Source: Bacteroidales bacterium
Lineage (GTDB): Bacteria; Bacteroidota; Bacteroidia; Bacteroidales; Tenuifilaceae
Length of the DNA stretch: 8,378 nucleotides
Direction: 5' to 3'
Assembly (NCBI GenBank): GCA_008933525.1
Contig: WBUV01000117.1
Location: forward strand, 1-8,378
The notes below the pieces were generated by a model. That model was not told the DNA's origin. It ran no database searches and saw only the letters and a list, made by a program, of their open reading frames with translations. Of the stretch, positions 1-7,614 are shown piece by piece. The position numbers and the translations under genes are program-made. Within the stretch, counting starts at the first letter, position 1. Each line of letters starts with the position of its first letter.

Positions 1-516
1 TTTAAGTATTTTTTGATCGTTTATTTCCTGAGCAATTTTTTGCACCTCGTTCAAACTTTTTTCAGCACCAGAATAGTCGGCAATTTCAATTTGTGCACTT
101 GAAAGATTTAATAACGATGCAGCAATATCGGCTTTTCGCCCTAGATTTCGCGATGCAGCCAAAGCCTCACTAAAACTCTCAACTGCCTGCTTATAGTTAT
201 TCTTATCGGAATAGATCAATCCCAGATTGGTATAGATAACCTTAATTCCGTTTGTGTTCCCTATTTTTTTTGAATTGCTAAGAGCCTTTCCAAAATATAG
301 TAGAGCATTATCAATATCGTTAAGCTGCCAGTAAATGTTTGCAGCTTTATCAAAGAAAAAAGCGGCCTGATTATTATCGCCGTTAACTTCGTTTTCCGAT
401 GCTAATTTTAAGTATTCTTCCGCTTTAGAATTGCTTACCTGTGCAAATGATATATGAGTAATTGATGATAATATCATCAAAAGAAGCAGAAACAGAAAGA
501 GCCGACTCTTTATCAT
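1..516 (-). CDS. Exported TPR protein, N-terminal part only (probable sensor region of a signalling protein)
   Basis: The reading frame opens with ATG at 516 on the minus strand and stays open to base 1, giving 172 residues; the C-terminus is outside the window. Residues 1-25 form a signal peptide: basic start (K3, R5), a Leu-rich core, and a likely cut after SFA before Gln26. The rest is helical and TPR-like. Hairpins are visible at about 31-64, 69-104 (ALLYFGKAL, then TNLGLIYSDKNNYKQAVESF) and 108-165. The roughly 40-residue spacing and linkers such as KKIGNTNGI resemble the TPR_12-type repeats found in front of histidine kinase, SpoIIE-type phosphatase or adenylate cyclase domains in Bacteroidota. 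That family assignment is inference, because no transmembrane helix or output domain lies inside the window. It is divergent from the copA-like gene, so a shared control region is possible but unproven. No strong ribosome binding site is visible, which is normal for the phylum. A plain TPR protein is the main alternative. Confidence 0.85.
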   Translation of the reverse strand, partial: MIKSRLFLFLLLLMILSSITHISFAQVSNSKAEEYLKLASENEVNGDNNQAAFFFDKAANIYWQLNDIDNALLYFGKALSNSKKIGNTNGIKVIYTNLGLIYSDKNNYKQAVESFSEALAASRNLGRKADIAASLLNLSSAQIEIADYSGAEKSLNEVQKIAQEINDQKILK

Positions 517-544
517 AATTCTCAAATAGTAAATATTTTACGAA

Positions 545-578
545 GTTAAAAAACTTTTGTAAATCTTACGTTTTTAAC
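545..578. repeat. Imperfect inverted repeat in the divergent spacer
   Basis: GTTAAAAAAC at 545-554 is complementary to GTTTTTAAC at 570-578, with one extra A as a bulge. Inside it, GTAA (559-562) pairs with TTAC (566-569) around a three-base loop. It lies 29 bases upstream of the minus-strand TPR start and 126 bases before copA, so it could be an operator or a leader hairpin. AT-rich DNA yields such pairs easily. The rest of spacer 517-704 holds no open reading frame of note. Confidence 0.35.
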
Positions 579-661
579 CAAAAACTGATTCGTATAAAGT
601 TTATTTTTCCTCGAACATCTATTTTACTAGGATAAACTCCAGATTTTGCAAACCAAAACGA

Positions 662-669
662 TACTTTTG
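662..669 (+). promoter_or_regulatory. Candidate -7 promoter element for the copA-like gene
   Basis: TACTTTTG matches the Bacteroidota sigma-ABfr -7 consensus TAnnTTTG exactly and faces the copA-like gene. It would place the transcript start near 676 and leave a leader of about 29 bases. The only TTTG upstream is at 645-648, a gap of 13 bases, which is shorter than the usual -33 to -7 spacing. The upstream box is therefore weak or absent, as might fit an activator-dependent promoter. That last point is inference. Confidence 0.4.
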
Positions 670-704
670 ATGTTTATTTATATTAACAGTTCAATTTTTA
701 AAGG

Positions 705-2912
705 ATGCAGACTTCAAGAAAAATATATCCAGTTACAGGAATGTCGTGTGCAGGATGCGCCATTAGCGTTGAGAGCATGCTCAAAACGGTTAAAGGCGTA
801 ACTGATGCAGGCGTAAACTTTGCAAATAGCACCGTTTGGGTAAATTTCGATGGAGATATTGTGACAGAATTGCAACTTCGCGATTCAGTTAGGGCAATAG
901 GTTACGACTTAATTATTGATGCTGAAAATCCACAAAGTTTGGCTGAGCAGAAAAAAAATGAACATCAAAAAGAGCTATTACTCCGAATGGTTTTATCCGC
1001 AATACTTTCGTTACCAATCGTGGTACTTGGCATGTTCTTTATGAACTGGGAGTACACGCCTTGGATTTCGATGATAATTGCCACGCCTGTGATTTTCTGG
1101 TTTGGACGTAGTTTTTTCATCAATGCATACAAACAAACTATCCACCTCAAAGCAAACATGGATACACTTGTGGCTCTGAGCACTTCAATTGCTTACATTT
1201 TCAGTGTTTTCAACACGTTATATCCTGAATTTTGGCATAGCAAGGGTTTGCATGCACACGTTTACTTTGAATCGGCATCGGTAATTATAACATTCATACT
1301 TCTTGGCAAATGGTTGGAGGAACGGGCTAAAGGGAAAACATCATCGTCAATAAAAAAACTTATGGGCTTGCAGCCCGATACTGTTTGGCTTGTTCAAGGT
1401 AACGAAATAGTTGAAACTCCAACCAGTCAAGTTATAAAAGGCGATACAATCCTCATAAAACCTGGTGCGAGGATTCCTATTGACGGCGCTGTTATTGAAG
1501 GCAATACATGGATTGACGAAAGCACCATTACCGGTGAACCATTGCCCGTTGAAAAGAATACTGGACAAAAAGTATGGGCAGGAACGCTAAACCAAAAAGG
1601 AAGCATAAAGATTTTGGCCGAGCAAATTGGCTCTGAAACAATTCTTGGCAGAATAATAAAAACTGTCGACGAAGCCCAGAACAGCAAAGCACCAGTCCAG
1701 AAACTAGCCGATAAGGTTGCTGGAATTTTTGTTCCGTCGGTACTTGTAATTGCGGTAATAACTTTTCTTGCTTGGATTATCCTTGATAAAGATGAAGGTT
1801 TTATTCGCGGTTTACTTTCAATGGTTACTGTTTTGGCCATTGCATGCCCTTGCGCATTAGGTTTAGCAACTCCAACAGCCATTATTGTAGGTGTTGGCAA
1901 GGCTGCAGAGCACAACATCCTTATCCGGGATGCCGAAAGCCTAGAGTTAGCCCATAAAATCAACCATATTGTTCTAGATAAAACGGGTACGCTAACAGAA
2001 GGATTCCCGACTGTTAAAGAAATTATTTGGTTTTCGGATGAACTTGAACATAAACAGATTCTAAAGCAAATCGAACAAAAATCGGAACATCCTTTAGCCG
2101 ATGCAATTGTTAGATATTTAGATAATGTTGATGCAACTAAAACAAACTTAGATGATTTTAAGGCAATCACTGGGCTGGGTGCCAAGGCAAGTATAGGAAA
2201 CACCAATTACTATGTTGGGAATGCTCGTTTTATGCAAGAGAACTCGATAGTTACAAGCAATGAGCAAAATAAAAAAGCCTATGAACTTGAAGCGGAAGCC
2301 TGTACCGTTGTGTACTTTGCCGAGAACTCAAAAATTGTTGGAATTATTGCAATAACCGATAAAATAAAACCTACAACCAAGGAAGCAATAAACTTGCTAA
2401 AGTCAAAAAACATTAATGTTGAAATGATAACTGGCGACTCGAACTCCACCGCCAAGGTAATCGCACAGGAGGTTGGCATATTTAACTATAAAGCACAAGT
2501 TTTACCATCGGAAAAAGCAAATATGGTGCGAGAAATAAAACACTCGGGCAAAACAGTTGCAATGGTTGGCGATGGAATTAATGACACCGAGGCACTTGCC
2601 ATTGCCGATGTTAGCATTGCCATGGGCAAAGGCTCCGACATTGCTATGGATGTTGCCAAAATAACTATTATCAATTCCGACCTTACAATGATACCCAAAG
2701 CCATTGAAATATCCAGAAGAACAATGGATACCATTAAACAAAATCTATTCTGGGCATTTATCTACAATATTATTGGCATTCCAATAGCGGCTGGGGTATT
2801 ATACCCATTATTCGGGTTCACTTTCGACCCAATGATAGCCGGAGTAGCAATGGCAATGAGTTCTGTTTCGGTGGTGTCGAACAGTTTAAGGTTGAAAAAA
2901 GTAAAATTGTAG
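705..2912 (+). CDS. copA: Copper-exporting P1B-type ATPase (CopA family)
   Basis: This inner-membrane pump hydrolyses ATP to move Cu(I) out of the cytoplasm. The 735-residue protein is complete. One N-terminal heavy-metal-associated domain carries GMSCAGC at 12-18. Eight membrane segments follow, at roughly 91-113, 120-140, 151-172, 187-206, 337-360, 367-390, 680-700 and 705-725. The actuator loop has TGE at 276-278, the metal site CPC is at 381-383, the phosphorylation motif DKTGT has its Asp at 425, the nucleotide-domain HP is at 462-463, and GDGIND is at 622-627. The Cu(I)-type signatures YN (687-688) and MSS (718-720) in the last two helices separate it from Zn/Cd pumps. M152, E189 and D336 appear to match the Legionella CopA entry and exit residues M148, E205 and D337. 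The start is fixed by an in-frame TAA at 699-701, two codons upstream. The AAGG abutting the ATG is too close to act as a normal ribosome binding site. No copper regulator or chaperone gene adjoins it. Confidence 0.95.
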   Translation: MQTSRKIYPVTGMSCAGCAISVESMLKTVKGVTDAGVNFANSTVWVNFDGDIVTELQLRDSVRAIGYDLIIDAENPQSLAEQKKNEHQKELLLRMVLSAILSLPIVVLGMFFMNWEYTPWISMIIATPVIFWFGRSFFINAYKQTIHLKANMDTLVALSTSIAYIFSVFNTLYPEFWHSKGLHAHVYFESASVIITFILLGKWLEERAKGKTSSSIKKLMGLQPDTVWLVQGNEIVETPTSQVIKGDTILIKPGARIPIDGAVIEGNTWIDESTITGEPLPVEKNTGQKVWAGTLNQKGSIKILAEQIGSETILGRIIKTVDEAQNSKAPVQKLADKVAGIFVPSVLVIAVITFLAWIILDKDEGFIRGLLSMVTVLAIACPCALGLATPTAIIVGVGKAAEHNILIRDAESLELAHKINHIVLDKTGTLTEGFPTVKEIIWFSDELEHKQILKQIEQKSEHPLADAIVRYLDNVDATKTNLDDFKAITGLGAKASIGNTNYYVGNARFMQENSIVTSNEQNKKAYELEAEACTVVYFAENSKIVGIIAITDKIKPTTKEAINLLKSKNINVEMITGDSNSTAKVIAQEVGIFNYKAQVLPSEKANMVREIKHSGKTVAMVGDGINDTEALAIADVSIAMGKGSDIAMDVAKITIINSDLTMIPKAIEISRRTMDTIKQNLFWAFIYNIIGIPIAAGVLYPLFGFTFDPMIAGVAMAMSSVSVVSNSLRLKKVKL

Positions 2913-2923
2913 CAATTTTATTT
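2899..2923. terminator. Convergent hairpin between copA and idi, probable terminator
   Basis: TAAAATTG (2902-2909) and CAATTTTA (2913-2920) are perfect complements around the three-base loop TAG, which is the copA stop codon. A G-U and two A-U pairs can lengthen the stem to 2899-2923. The right arm also contains the idi stop codon (2918-2920 on the minus strand). Read on the minus strand, the core stem is followed by C and six T (2900-2895), as in an intrinsic terminator for idi. On the plus strand only TTTA follows, so copA termination would be weaker. The stem is very AT-rich, which limits its stability. Confidence 0.5.
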
Positions 2924-3442
2924 ACAGCAGAAGTTGAAAATTTCGTGTCTGTAATTTTTCACAATATGCTTAAACCAGTAAGTGTAATCTTGAGGGTTTT
3001 CGTCGATATCTTTATAGAGAGTATCAATATCAACCCACTTCCACTCGGAAACCTCATCTTGATTTGGGTTTGGAGAACCTTCGAAAAAGCCAAAGTAAAC
3101 ATGGTCAATCTCGTTCTCAATTAAACCATGGTCGAACTCGACCGTGTAATGGAATGTAAACGAGTGCTCCAGTGGGCAGTTAATTCCCATTTCATGTTTC
3201 AAACGCTCGTAAATAGAAGTTTCCATAACTACACCCTCGGGCAAATGGCTACAGCATGCATTAGTCCACAAGCCTGGCGAATGGTACTTTTCATCGGCAC
3301 GCCGATGGATAAGCATTTGATTTTTTGAGTTGAAAATTACTATTGAGAAAGCGCGATGCAACAAGCCTTTTACATGAACATCCATTTTACTGGCATAACC
3401 AGTAACCTCGTCGTTCTGGTTAACTAATGCAATCAAATCCAT
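2918..3442 (-). CDS. idi: Isopentenyl-diphosphate delta-isomerase, type I
   Basis: This cytoplasmic Nudix-fold enzyme interconverts isopentenyl diphosphate and dimethylallyl diphosphate, the building blocks of quinones, carotenoids and the lipid carrier undecaprenyl phosphate. With the start chosen here it has 174 residues, close to the 182 of E. coli Idi. Family residues are present: H23 and H29 (metal ligands, in VHVKGLLHRAFS), the catalytic Cys in WTNACCSH (C64, equivalent to E. coli C67), metal ligand H66, the degenerate Nudix helix ending RLKHEMG (80-86), and E109 and E111 in IENE (E. coli E114 and E116). The frame extends to an ATG at 3484, but that start adds 14 unrelated residues and overlaps the pirin gene; ATG at 3442 gives the normal family N-terminus MDLIALVNQ and a 7-base gap after the pirin stop. 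It is probably cotranscribed with pirin. The protein ends in an unusual Cys-Cys-Lys. Idi is essential with the mevalonate pathway and optional with the MEP pathway; the window does not show which is used. Confidence 0.93.
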   Translation of the reverse strand: MDLIALVNQNDEVTGYASKMDVHVKGLLHRAFSIVIFNSKNQMLIHRRADEKYHSPGLWTNACCSHLPEGVVMETSIYERLKHEMGINCPLEHSFTFHYTVEFDHGLIENEIDHVYFGFFEGSPNPNQDEVSEWKWVDIDTLYKDIDENPQDYTYWFKHIVKNYRHEIFNFCCK

Positions 3443-3449
3443 AAAAAAA

Positions 3450-4286
3450 TTACTTAATAAAATTACCGCTGTAGAACTCCTCAAATGCTTTGTTTACCTC
3501 ATCCTCGGTATTCATAACAATTGGCCCACGCCAAGCAATTGGCTCATTCAGCGGTTGTCCTCCAAAAATAATAAAATTTGCGCCATTATCACCTGCCTTA
3601 ATCTGGAGCATCCTGCCCTTATCGAGCACAATTGCCTCCATGCTTCGAACAGGATGTTCGAAATCGGGCAACGAAATTACACCATCGTAAACATATACAA
3701 AGTAGTTATAATCGGGATTTATGGTTTCGTCAAAAGTAGAATCGGGCCAAAGCTTCACATCAAAAAAATCTATCCCTACATGAAGTTCAGTTATCCCTCC
3801 TATTTTCTTTCTGAACCTTCCAGCAATCACCCGAACTCTCGACTTAGTTGTTTCTACGATAGGAATATTTGAAGATTTTAACTCCCGATATCGTGGAGGA
3901 AACATCTTATACTCGTGTGGCAAATTTACCCAAAGCTGAAAACCGTACATCAATCCATTCTGAGGGCGAGGCATTTCCTGATGAACAATACCACTACCCG
4001 CAGTCATCCACTGAACATCGCCAGGGCCAATAACACCTACATTGCCAAGGCTATCGGAATGCTCCACTTCGCCCTGCAGCATATACGTAACGGTCTCAAT
4101 TCCACGATGCGGATGCCAAGGGAATCCGGCCTCGTAATCCTTCGGGTCTTCTGAGCCAAAATGGTCGAGCAGGAGGAATGGGTCGGTTTGATATCGGGAT
4201 TGAAAATCGAAAACCCTATTCAATCTTACGCCAGCTCCTTCAACAGCAGGCTTTGCACGTACTATGCTTTTTACCTTTGCTAGCAT
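3450..4286 (-). CDS. Pirin family bicupin protein
   Basis: The 278-residue protein is complete and cytoplasmic by appearance, with no signal peptide or membrane segment. The N-terminal cupin carries the pirin signature: FPWHPHRGIETVTY at 55-68 gives ligands H58 and H60, and the second motif at 99-104 gives H102 and E104. These match the metal ligands of human pirin (H56, H58, H101, E103) and of E. coli YhhW, a quercetin 2,3-dioxygenase in vitro. GPGDVQWMTAG at 87-97 is also typical. The C-terminal half (about 165-260) is the second, usually metal-free cupin, ending in the IIFGGQPLNEPIAWRGP segment. Bacterial pirins have been linked to redox sensing, pyruvate metabolism and quercetinase activity, so no single role can be assigned here. 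An in-frame stop at 4296-4298 leaves ATG at 4286 as the only good start. It is the first gene of a unit with idi, which lies 7 bases downstream. Confidence 0.92.
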   Translation of the reverse strand: MLAKVKSIVRAKPAVEGAGVRLNRVFDFQSRYQTDPFLLLDHFGSEDPKDYEAGFPWHPHRGIETVTYMLQGEVEHSDSLGNVGVIGPGDVQWMTAGSGIVHQEMPRPQNGLMYGFQLWVNLPHEYKMFPPRYRELKSSNIPIVETTKSRVRVIAGRFRKKIGGITELHVGIDFFDVKLWPDSTFDETINPDYNYFVYVYDGVISLPDFEHPVRSMEAIVLDKGRMLQIKAGDNGANFIIFGGQPLNEPIAWRGPIVMNTEDEVNKAFEEFYSGNFIK

Positions 4287-4294
4287 ATTTTTTT

Positions 4295-4335
4295 CTTACA
4301 AGTTAGCTCAAAAAAATCAACCTTACAACTTACAA
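4295..4335. repeat. Three copies of CTTACAA in the spacer upstream of the pirin gene
   Basis: CTTACAA occurs at 4295-4301, 4322-4328 and 4329-4335; the last two are in direct tandem. All three lie within 50 bases of the pirin start, overlapping the place where its promoter should be. On the transcribed strand the unit reads TTGTAAG. They could be binding sites for a regulator, or chance repeats in AT-rich DNA. Nothing else except the weak promoter candidates was seen in spacer 4287-4523. Confidence 0.35.
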
Positions 4336-4338
4336 CAA
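4309..4338 (-). promoter_or_regulatory. Weak candidate promoter for the pirin-idi unit
   Basis: On the minus strand, TTTTTTTG (plus-strand 4309-4316) differs from TAnnTTTG at one of the six fixed positions. A TTG lies 19 bases upstream of it (plus-strand 4336-4338), which is acceptable spacing for Bacteroidota. The transcript would start about 15 bases before the pirin ATG. A run of T can mimic this element, so the call is tentative. Confidence 0.25.
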
Positions 4339-4493
4339 TAAATACATACTAATCAGCACATTCAACTACACAAAATACTAAAAAAAAGTTGCTACAAACT
4401 ATATGTTCGCCATTTTAAAAATAATTAACAACCTAAACAGCATATTGTTGATTAAATTATCGTTTACAAAATCGAGGTTTACTCAAATCTTAG

Positions 4494-4501
4494 TACTTTT
4501 A
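4494..4501 (+). promoter_or_regulatory. Weak candidate -7 element for the large TPR gene
   Basis: TACTTTTA matches TAnnTTTG except for the last base, and its first seven bases are the same as those of the copA candidate. It lies 22 bases before the start codon at 4524. No TTG or TTTG sits at a suitable distance upstream, so support is slight. Confidence 0.2.
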
Positions 4502-4523
4502 TCCGAATTTAAGATATTTAAAT

Positions 4524-7500
4524 ATGACAAGACTAAAAGCAACTATACTGGCATCTTTAAACATTCTCTTTATAATATCATTCACTTACGGCCAAACAAC
4601 AAAAAACTATACTGAACCTGATGCTATTTTTAGGAACGCAGTAGAACTATACCAAAAAGGTTTATACCCTAGTTCTCAAACACTTTTCGAAAAATACATA
4701 AAGAACGCAGGAGGAGGTGTCGACCATTTAAAGACAGATGCTGAGTTCTACATTGCTATGTGTGCCATAGAACTGAATAACAATGATGCAGAATATTTAA
4801 TTGGGACTTTTATTAATAATCATCCCGAAAGTCAAAAGATAGATTTGGCTTATTTTGCCATGGGGAAAATGCAATATCAGCAAAAAAAATACTCAAAATC
4901 AATTAACTGGCTGCTGAAAATTGACAAAAACGGTATAGATAAAGAAAAATTGCCCGAAATGCAATTCATCCTGGGGTATTGCTATTTTATGACAAACGAT
5001 TACGAAACTGCCAGCAAATGGTTGTATCAGGTTAAAGATATTGACAATAAGTTTTCTGCGCCAGCCAACTACTACTATTCTCATATTGCATATCTTCAAA
5101 AGAAATACGCAACAGCGTTAAAGGGGTTTGAAAAATTGAGAGAGAATGAAACTTTCGCACCTATTGTTCCTTTTTACATATCTCAAATTTATTACCTACA
5201 GGGCGATTATCAAAAGGTTGTTAATTACTCTCCATCGCTTTTAAAAAACAACACTACAAAACGCACACCCGAAATTGCAAGGATTATTGGGGAGTCGTTC
5301 TTCAAACTAAATCAATATGACAGTTCACAGATTTATTTGGAAAAATACATCGAAAAAACACCCCAACTTAGTCGCGACGACCATTACCTTGCTGGATTTG
5401 CATACTACAAAAACAGAAAATTTGCCGAAGCGGCAAAATACCTCGAAAGAGTATCAACATCGGACGATTCATTAAGCCAAAATGCGCATTACCATTTAGC
5501 TGATTGCTACTTAAACCTAAACGATAAGGCTAAAGCACGCCAAGCATTCGGAATGGCATCAAAGTTGAATTTTGATAACATTATCAAGGAAGATGCTCTT
5601 TTTAACTTTGCGAAACTAACCTACGAACAACTATACGCTCCCTTCAACGAAGCTATTGATGCTTTTCGCACCTATATTCAACTTTACCCAAACACTCCCC
5701 GCACCGATGAGGCCTACAATTATTTAACTCTAGCATTCCTAAACACTCGCAACTATAAAGACGCTGTGGAATCGTTGGAGAAAATAAAAAACAAGGATGC
5801 CACAATAAAAGCCGCCTATCAAAAAACAGCCTACTATAGGGGTTTAGAACTTTTTCAAAACTTAAACTTCACCGAAGCTATCGAAATGTTTAGCCTTTCG
5901 CTTCAACACTCAACATACAACCAAAACATTGCAGCACAAGCAACCTACTGGCAATCTGAAGCTTACTATAGAACAGAAAATTACACTTTGGCTGCTGAAG
6001 GTTACAATAAATTCATCCTTACACCAGGATCGTTCAACCTCCCAGAGTTCTTAATGGCTCACTACAACATTGGCTATGCTTACTTTAAACTAAAAAATTA
6101 TGACGATGCCATTGTTTGGTTCCGAAAATTCACCTCATTAAGTAATGATGAAAAAACAATATTTGTTGGTGACTCATACAACCGAATTGGTGACTCGTTT
6201 TTCATTCAACGTAAGTACTGGGCTGCCATTGATTACTACGACAAAGCAATCCTTATCGATAAAATTGATGCCGACTACGCAGCTTTTCAGCGAGGATTCT
6301 CACTTGGATTAGTAGAACGGCCTCAGAAAAAAGTTGAATCGCTACAAGCACTTCTGAAGAAAAACCCAAGTTCAAATTATATTGACGATGCGATCTTTGA
6401 AATTGCCGAAAGCTTTATGGTTCTCAACCAACCAATCGATGCCAAAGAATACTATCTGAAAATCGAGAAAGAATACATTGGCAGCAGCTATTATGTTAAA
6501 GCACTTGTTCAACTTGGACTAATTAACTATAACGCCGAGCAGTCCGATAGTGCATTACAGTACTACAAAAAAGTTGTTGAGGGTTTCCCTGGATCTCCTG
6601 AAGCAAAAAATGCACTTATTGGAATCAGAAACATTTATGTTGACAAAGGCGATGCTTCTACATATTTTGAGTACGCATCGAAACTTGGCAGCATTGCAAA
6701 CATGAGTCTGGCCGAAAAAGATTCCTTATCATATATTGCAGCCGAAAAATTATACGTGAATGGCGATTGCGAAAAATCCAATACTGCCTTCATTAAGTAC
6801 CTAACCGATTTTCCACAAGGAAACTTCATAGTTCACTCCAACTACTATTTAGCCGATTGCTACAATCGAAACAACAACCCCGAAACAGCTATCGAGTATT
6901 TTAGTAGAGTAGCCGAGATGCCTAAAAACAATTTTACAGAACAAAGTCTGCTTCAGCTTGGCAAAATATATTTTGCAAAAGAACAGTACGAGAAATGTTT
7001 TGAAACCTACGAAAGGCTAGAGAATGTTGCAGAACTTAAATCTTCTTTGCTCGAAGCCCGCATTGGAAAATTCCGTTCGGCCTACTTGCTTAAAAAGCAT
7101 TCTGAGGTACCCGCCATTGCAAGCAGTGTGCTTTCAACAGAAAAACTTCCGGTGGAAATCGAAATGGAAACTCGCTTTAAACTCGCATTAACAAATCTTG
7201 AATTAAGTAAAACTGACGACGCCCTAATCGAGTTTTCAAAAGTGGCTAGCAACCTAAAAACGAAGGAAGGTGCTGAATCAAAATATCAAATTGCAAAAAT
7301 TTACCTTAACAAAGGCGAGTACGATAAAGCCGAAAAAGAAGTATTTGCCTTTGCACAGAAAAACACTCCTCACCAGTACTGGCTGGCTAAAAGTTTTATT
7401 CTGCTTGCTGATGTCTATATGAATAAAGATGACTTTTTCCAGGCCAAAGCAACCCTACAAAGTGTAATTGATGGATACAATGCTACCGACGATGGAATAA

Positions 7501-7580
7501 TAGATGAAGCCACCGATAAGTTAAATCAACTTGTTAAGATTGAGAAAACAAAACAAACTAAAAAGGTTGATGAAATTTAA
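4524..7580 (+). CDS. Large exported TPR-solenoid protein
   Basis: The 1018-residue protein is complete. Residues 1-23 form a signal peptide with K5 and a hydrophobic core, with a likely cut before Gln24; no lipobox Cys is present, so a soluble periplasmic protein is expected. From about residue 33 to 1000 the chain is an almost unbroken run of TPR-like helical hairpins, about 25 by eye. Examples are AYFAMGKMQYQQKKYSKSI, DHYLAGFAYYKNRKFAEAA, AHYNIGYAYFKLKNYDDAI and SKYQIAKIYLNKGEYDKAE. Many repeats keep the small-residue and aromatic pattern of TPRs, and linkers such as YPNTP and FPGSP recall the BamD/YbgF-type TPRs of the envelope. The C-terminal tail is Lys-rich and charged. There is no catalytic domain; TPR solenoids act as protein-binding scaffolds. 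An in-frame TAG at 4491-4493 leaves ATG at 4524 as the start. Its partner is probably the barrel protein encoded 34 bases downstream. I do not recognise a named gene. Confidence 0.9.
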   Translation: MTRLKATILASLNILFIISFTYGQTTKNYTEPDAIFRNAVELYQKGLYPSSQTLFEKYIKNAGGGVDHLKTDAEFYIAMCAIELNNNDAEYLIGTFINNHPESQKIDLAYFAMGKMQYQQKKYSKSINWLLKIDKNGIDKEKLPEMQFILGYCYFMTNDYETASKWLYQVKDIDNKFSAPANYYYSHIAYLQKKYATALKGFEKLRENETFAPIVPFYISQIYYLQGDYQKVVNYSPSLLKNNTTKRTPEIARIIGESFFKLNQYDSSQIYLEKYIEKTPQLSRDDHYLAGFAYYKNRKFAEAAKYLERVSTSDDSLSQNAHYHLADCYLNLNDKAKARQAFGMASKLNFDNIIKEDALFNFAKLTYEQLYAPFNEAIDAFRTYIQLYPNTPRTDEAYNYLTLAFLNTRNYKDAVESLEKIKNKDATIKAAYQKTAYYRGLELFQNLNFTEAIEMFSLSLQHSTYNQNIAAQATYWQSEAYYRTENYTLAAEGYNKFILTPGSFNLPEFLMAHYNIGYAYFKLKNYDDAIVWFRKFTSLSNDEKTIFVGDSYNRIGDSFFIQRKYWAAIDYYDKAILIDKIDADYAAFQRGFSLGLVERPQKKVESLQALLKKNPSSNYIDDAIFEIAESFMVLNQPIDAKEYYLKIEKEYIGSSYYVKALVQLGLINYNAEQSDSALQYYKKVVEGFPGSPEAKNALIGIRNIYVDKGDASTYFEYASKLGSIANMSLAEKDSLSYIAAEKLYVNGDCEKSNTAFIKYLTDFPQGNFIVHSNYYLADCYNRNNNPETAIEYFSRVAEMPKNNFTEQSLLQLGKIYFAKEQYEKCFETYERLENVAELKSSLLEARIGKFRSAYLLKKHSEVPAIASSVLSTEKLPVEIEMETRFKLALTNLELSKTDDALIEFSKVASNLKTKEGAESKYQIAKIYLNKGEYDKAEKEVFAFAQKNTPHQYWLAKSFILLADVYMNKDDFFQAKATLQSVIDGYNATDDGIIDEATDKLNQLVKIEKTKQTKKVDEI

Positions 7581-7614
7581 ATTTCAACGACTAGTAATTT
7601 TAAAGCAACCAACT

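Noticed and set aside
1427..2206. A 259-codon minus-strand open frame inside copA
   Set aside because: It lies wholly antisense to a gene with every P-type ATPase motif, its translation is low-complexity Ser/Ile/Ala-rich with no recognisable domain, and it has no promoter or start signal. It is a shadow of copA codon use.
2486..2741. Overlapping minus-strand open frames in the copA nucleotide-binding region
   Set aside because: Both are antisense to the GDGIND region of copA, and their repetitive Ala/Ile/Ser or Gly/Asn/His make-up mirrors copA codons.
3443..3484. Longer N-terminus for Idi starting at 3484
   Set aside because: The extra 14 residues are absent from the Idi family, would overlap the pirin gene by 35 bases, and look like out-of-frame pirin sequence; the ATG at 3442 gives the family N-terminus.
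3555..3872. Plus-strand open frames antisense to the pirin gene (also 3490-3690 and 3915-4154)
   Set aside because: They are antisense to a clear pirin coding sequence and encode nothing recognisable.
4403..4615. A 70-codon plus-strand open frame in the spacer upstream of the large TPR gene
   Set aside because: It overlaps the TPR gene's signal-peptide region in another frame, its composition is that of AT-rich non-coding DNA (Ile, Leu, Asn, Lys), and no domain is visible.
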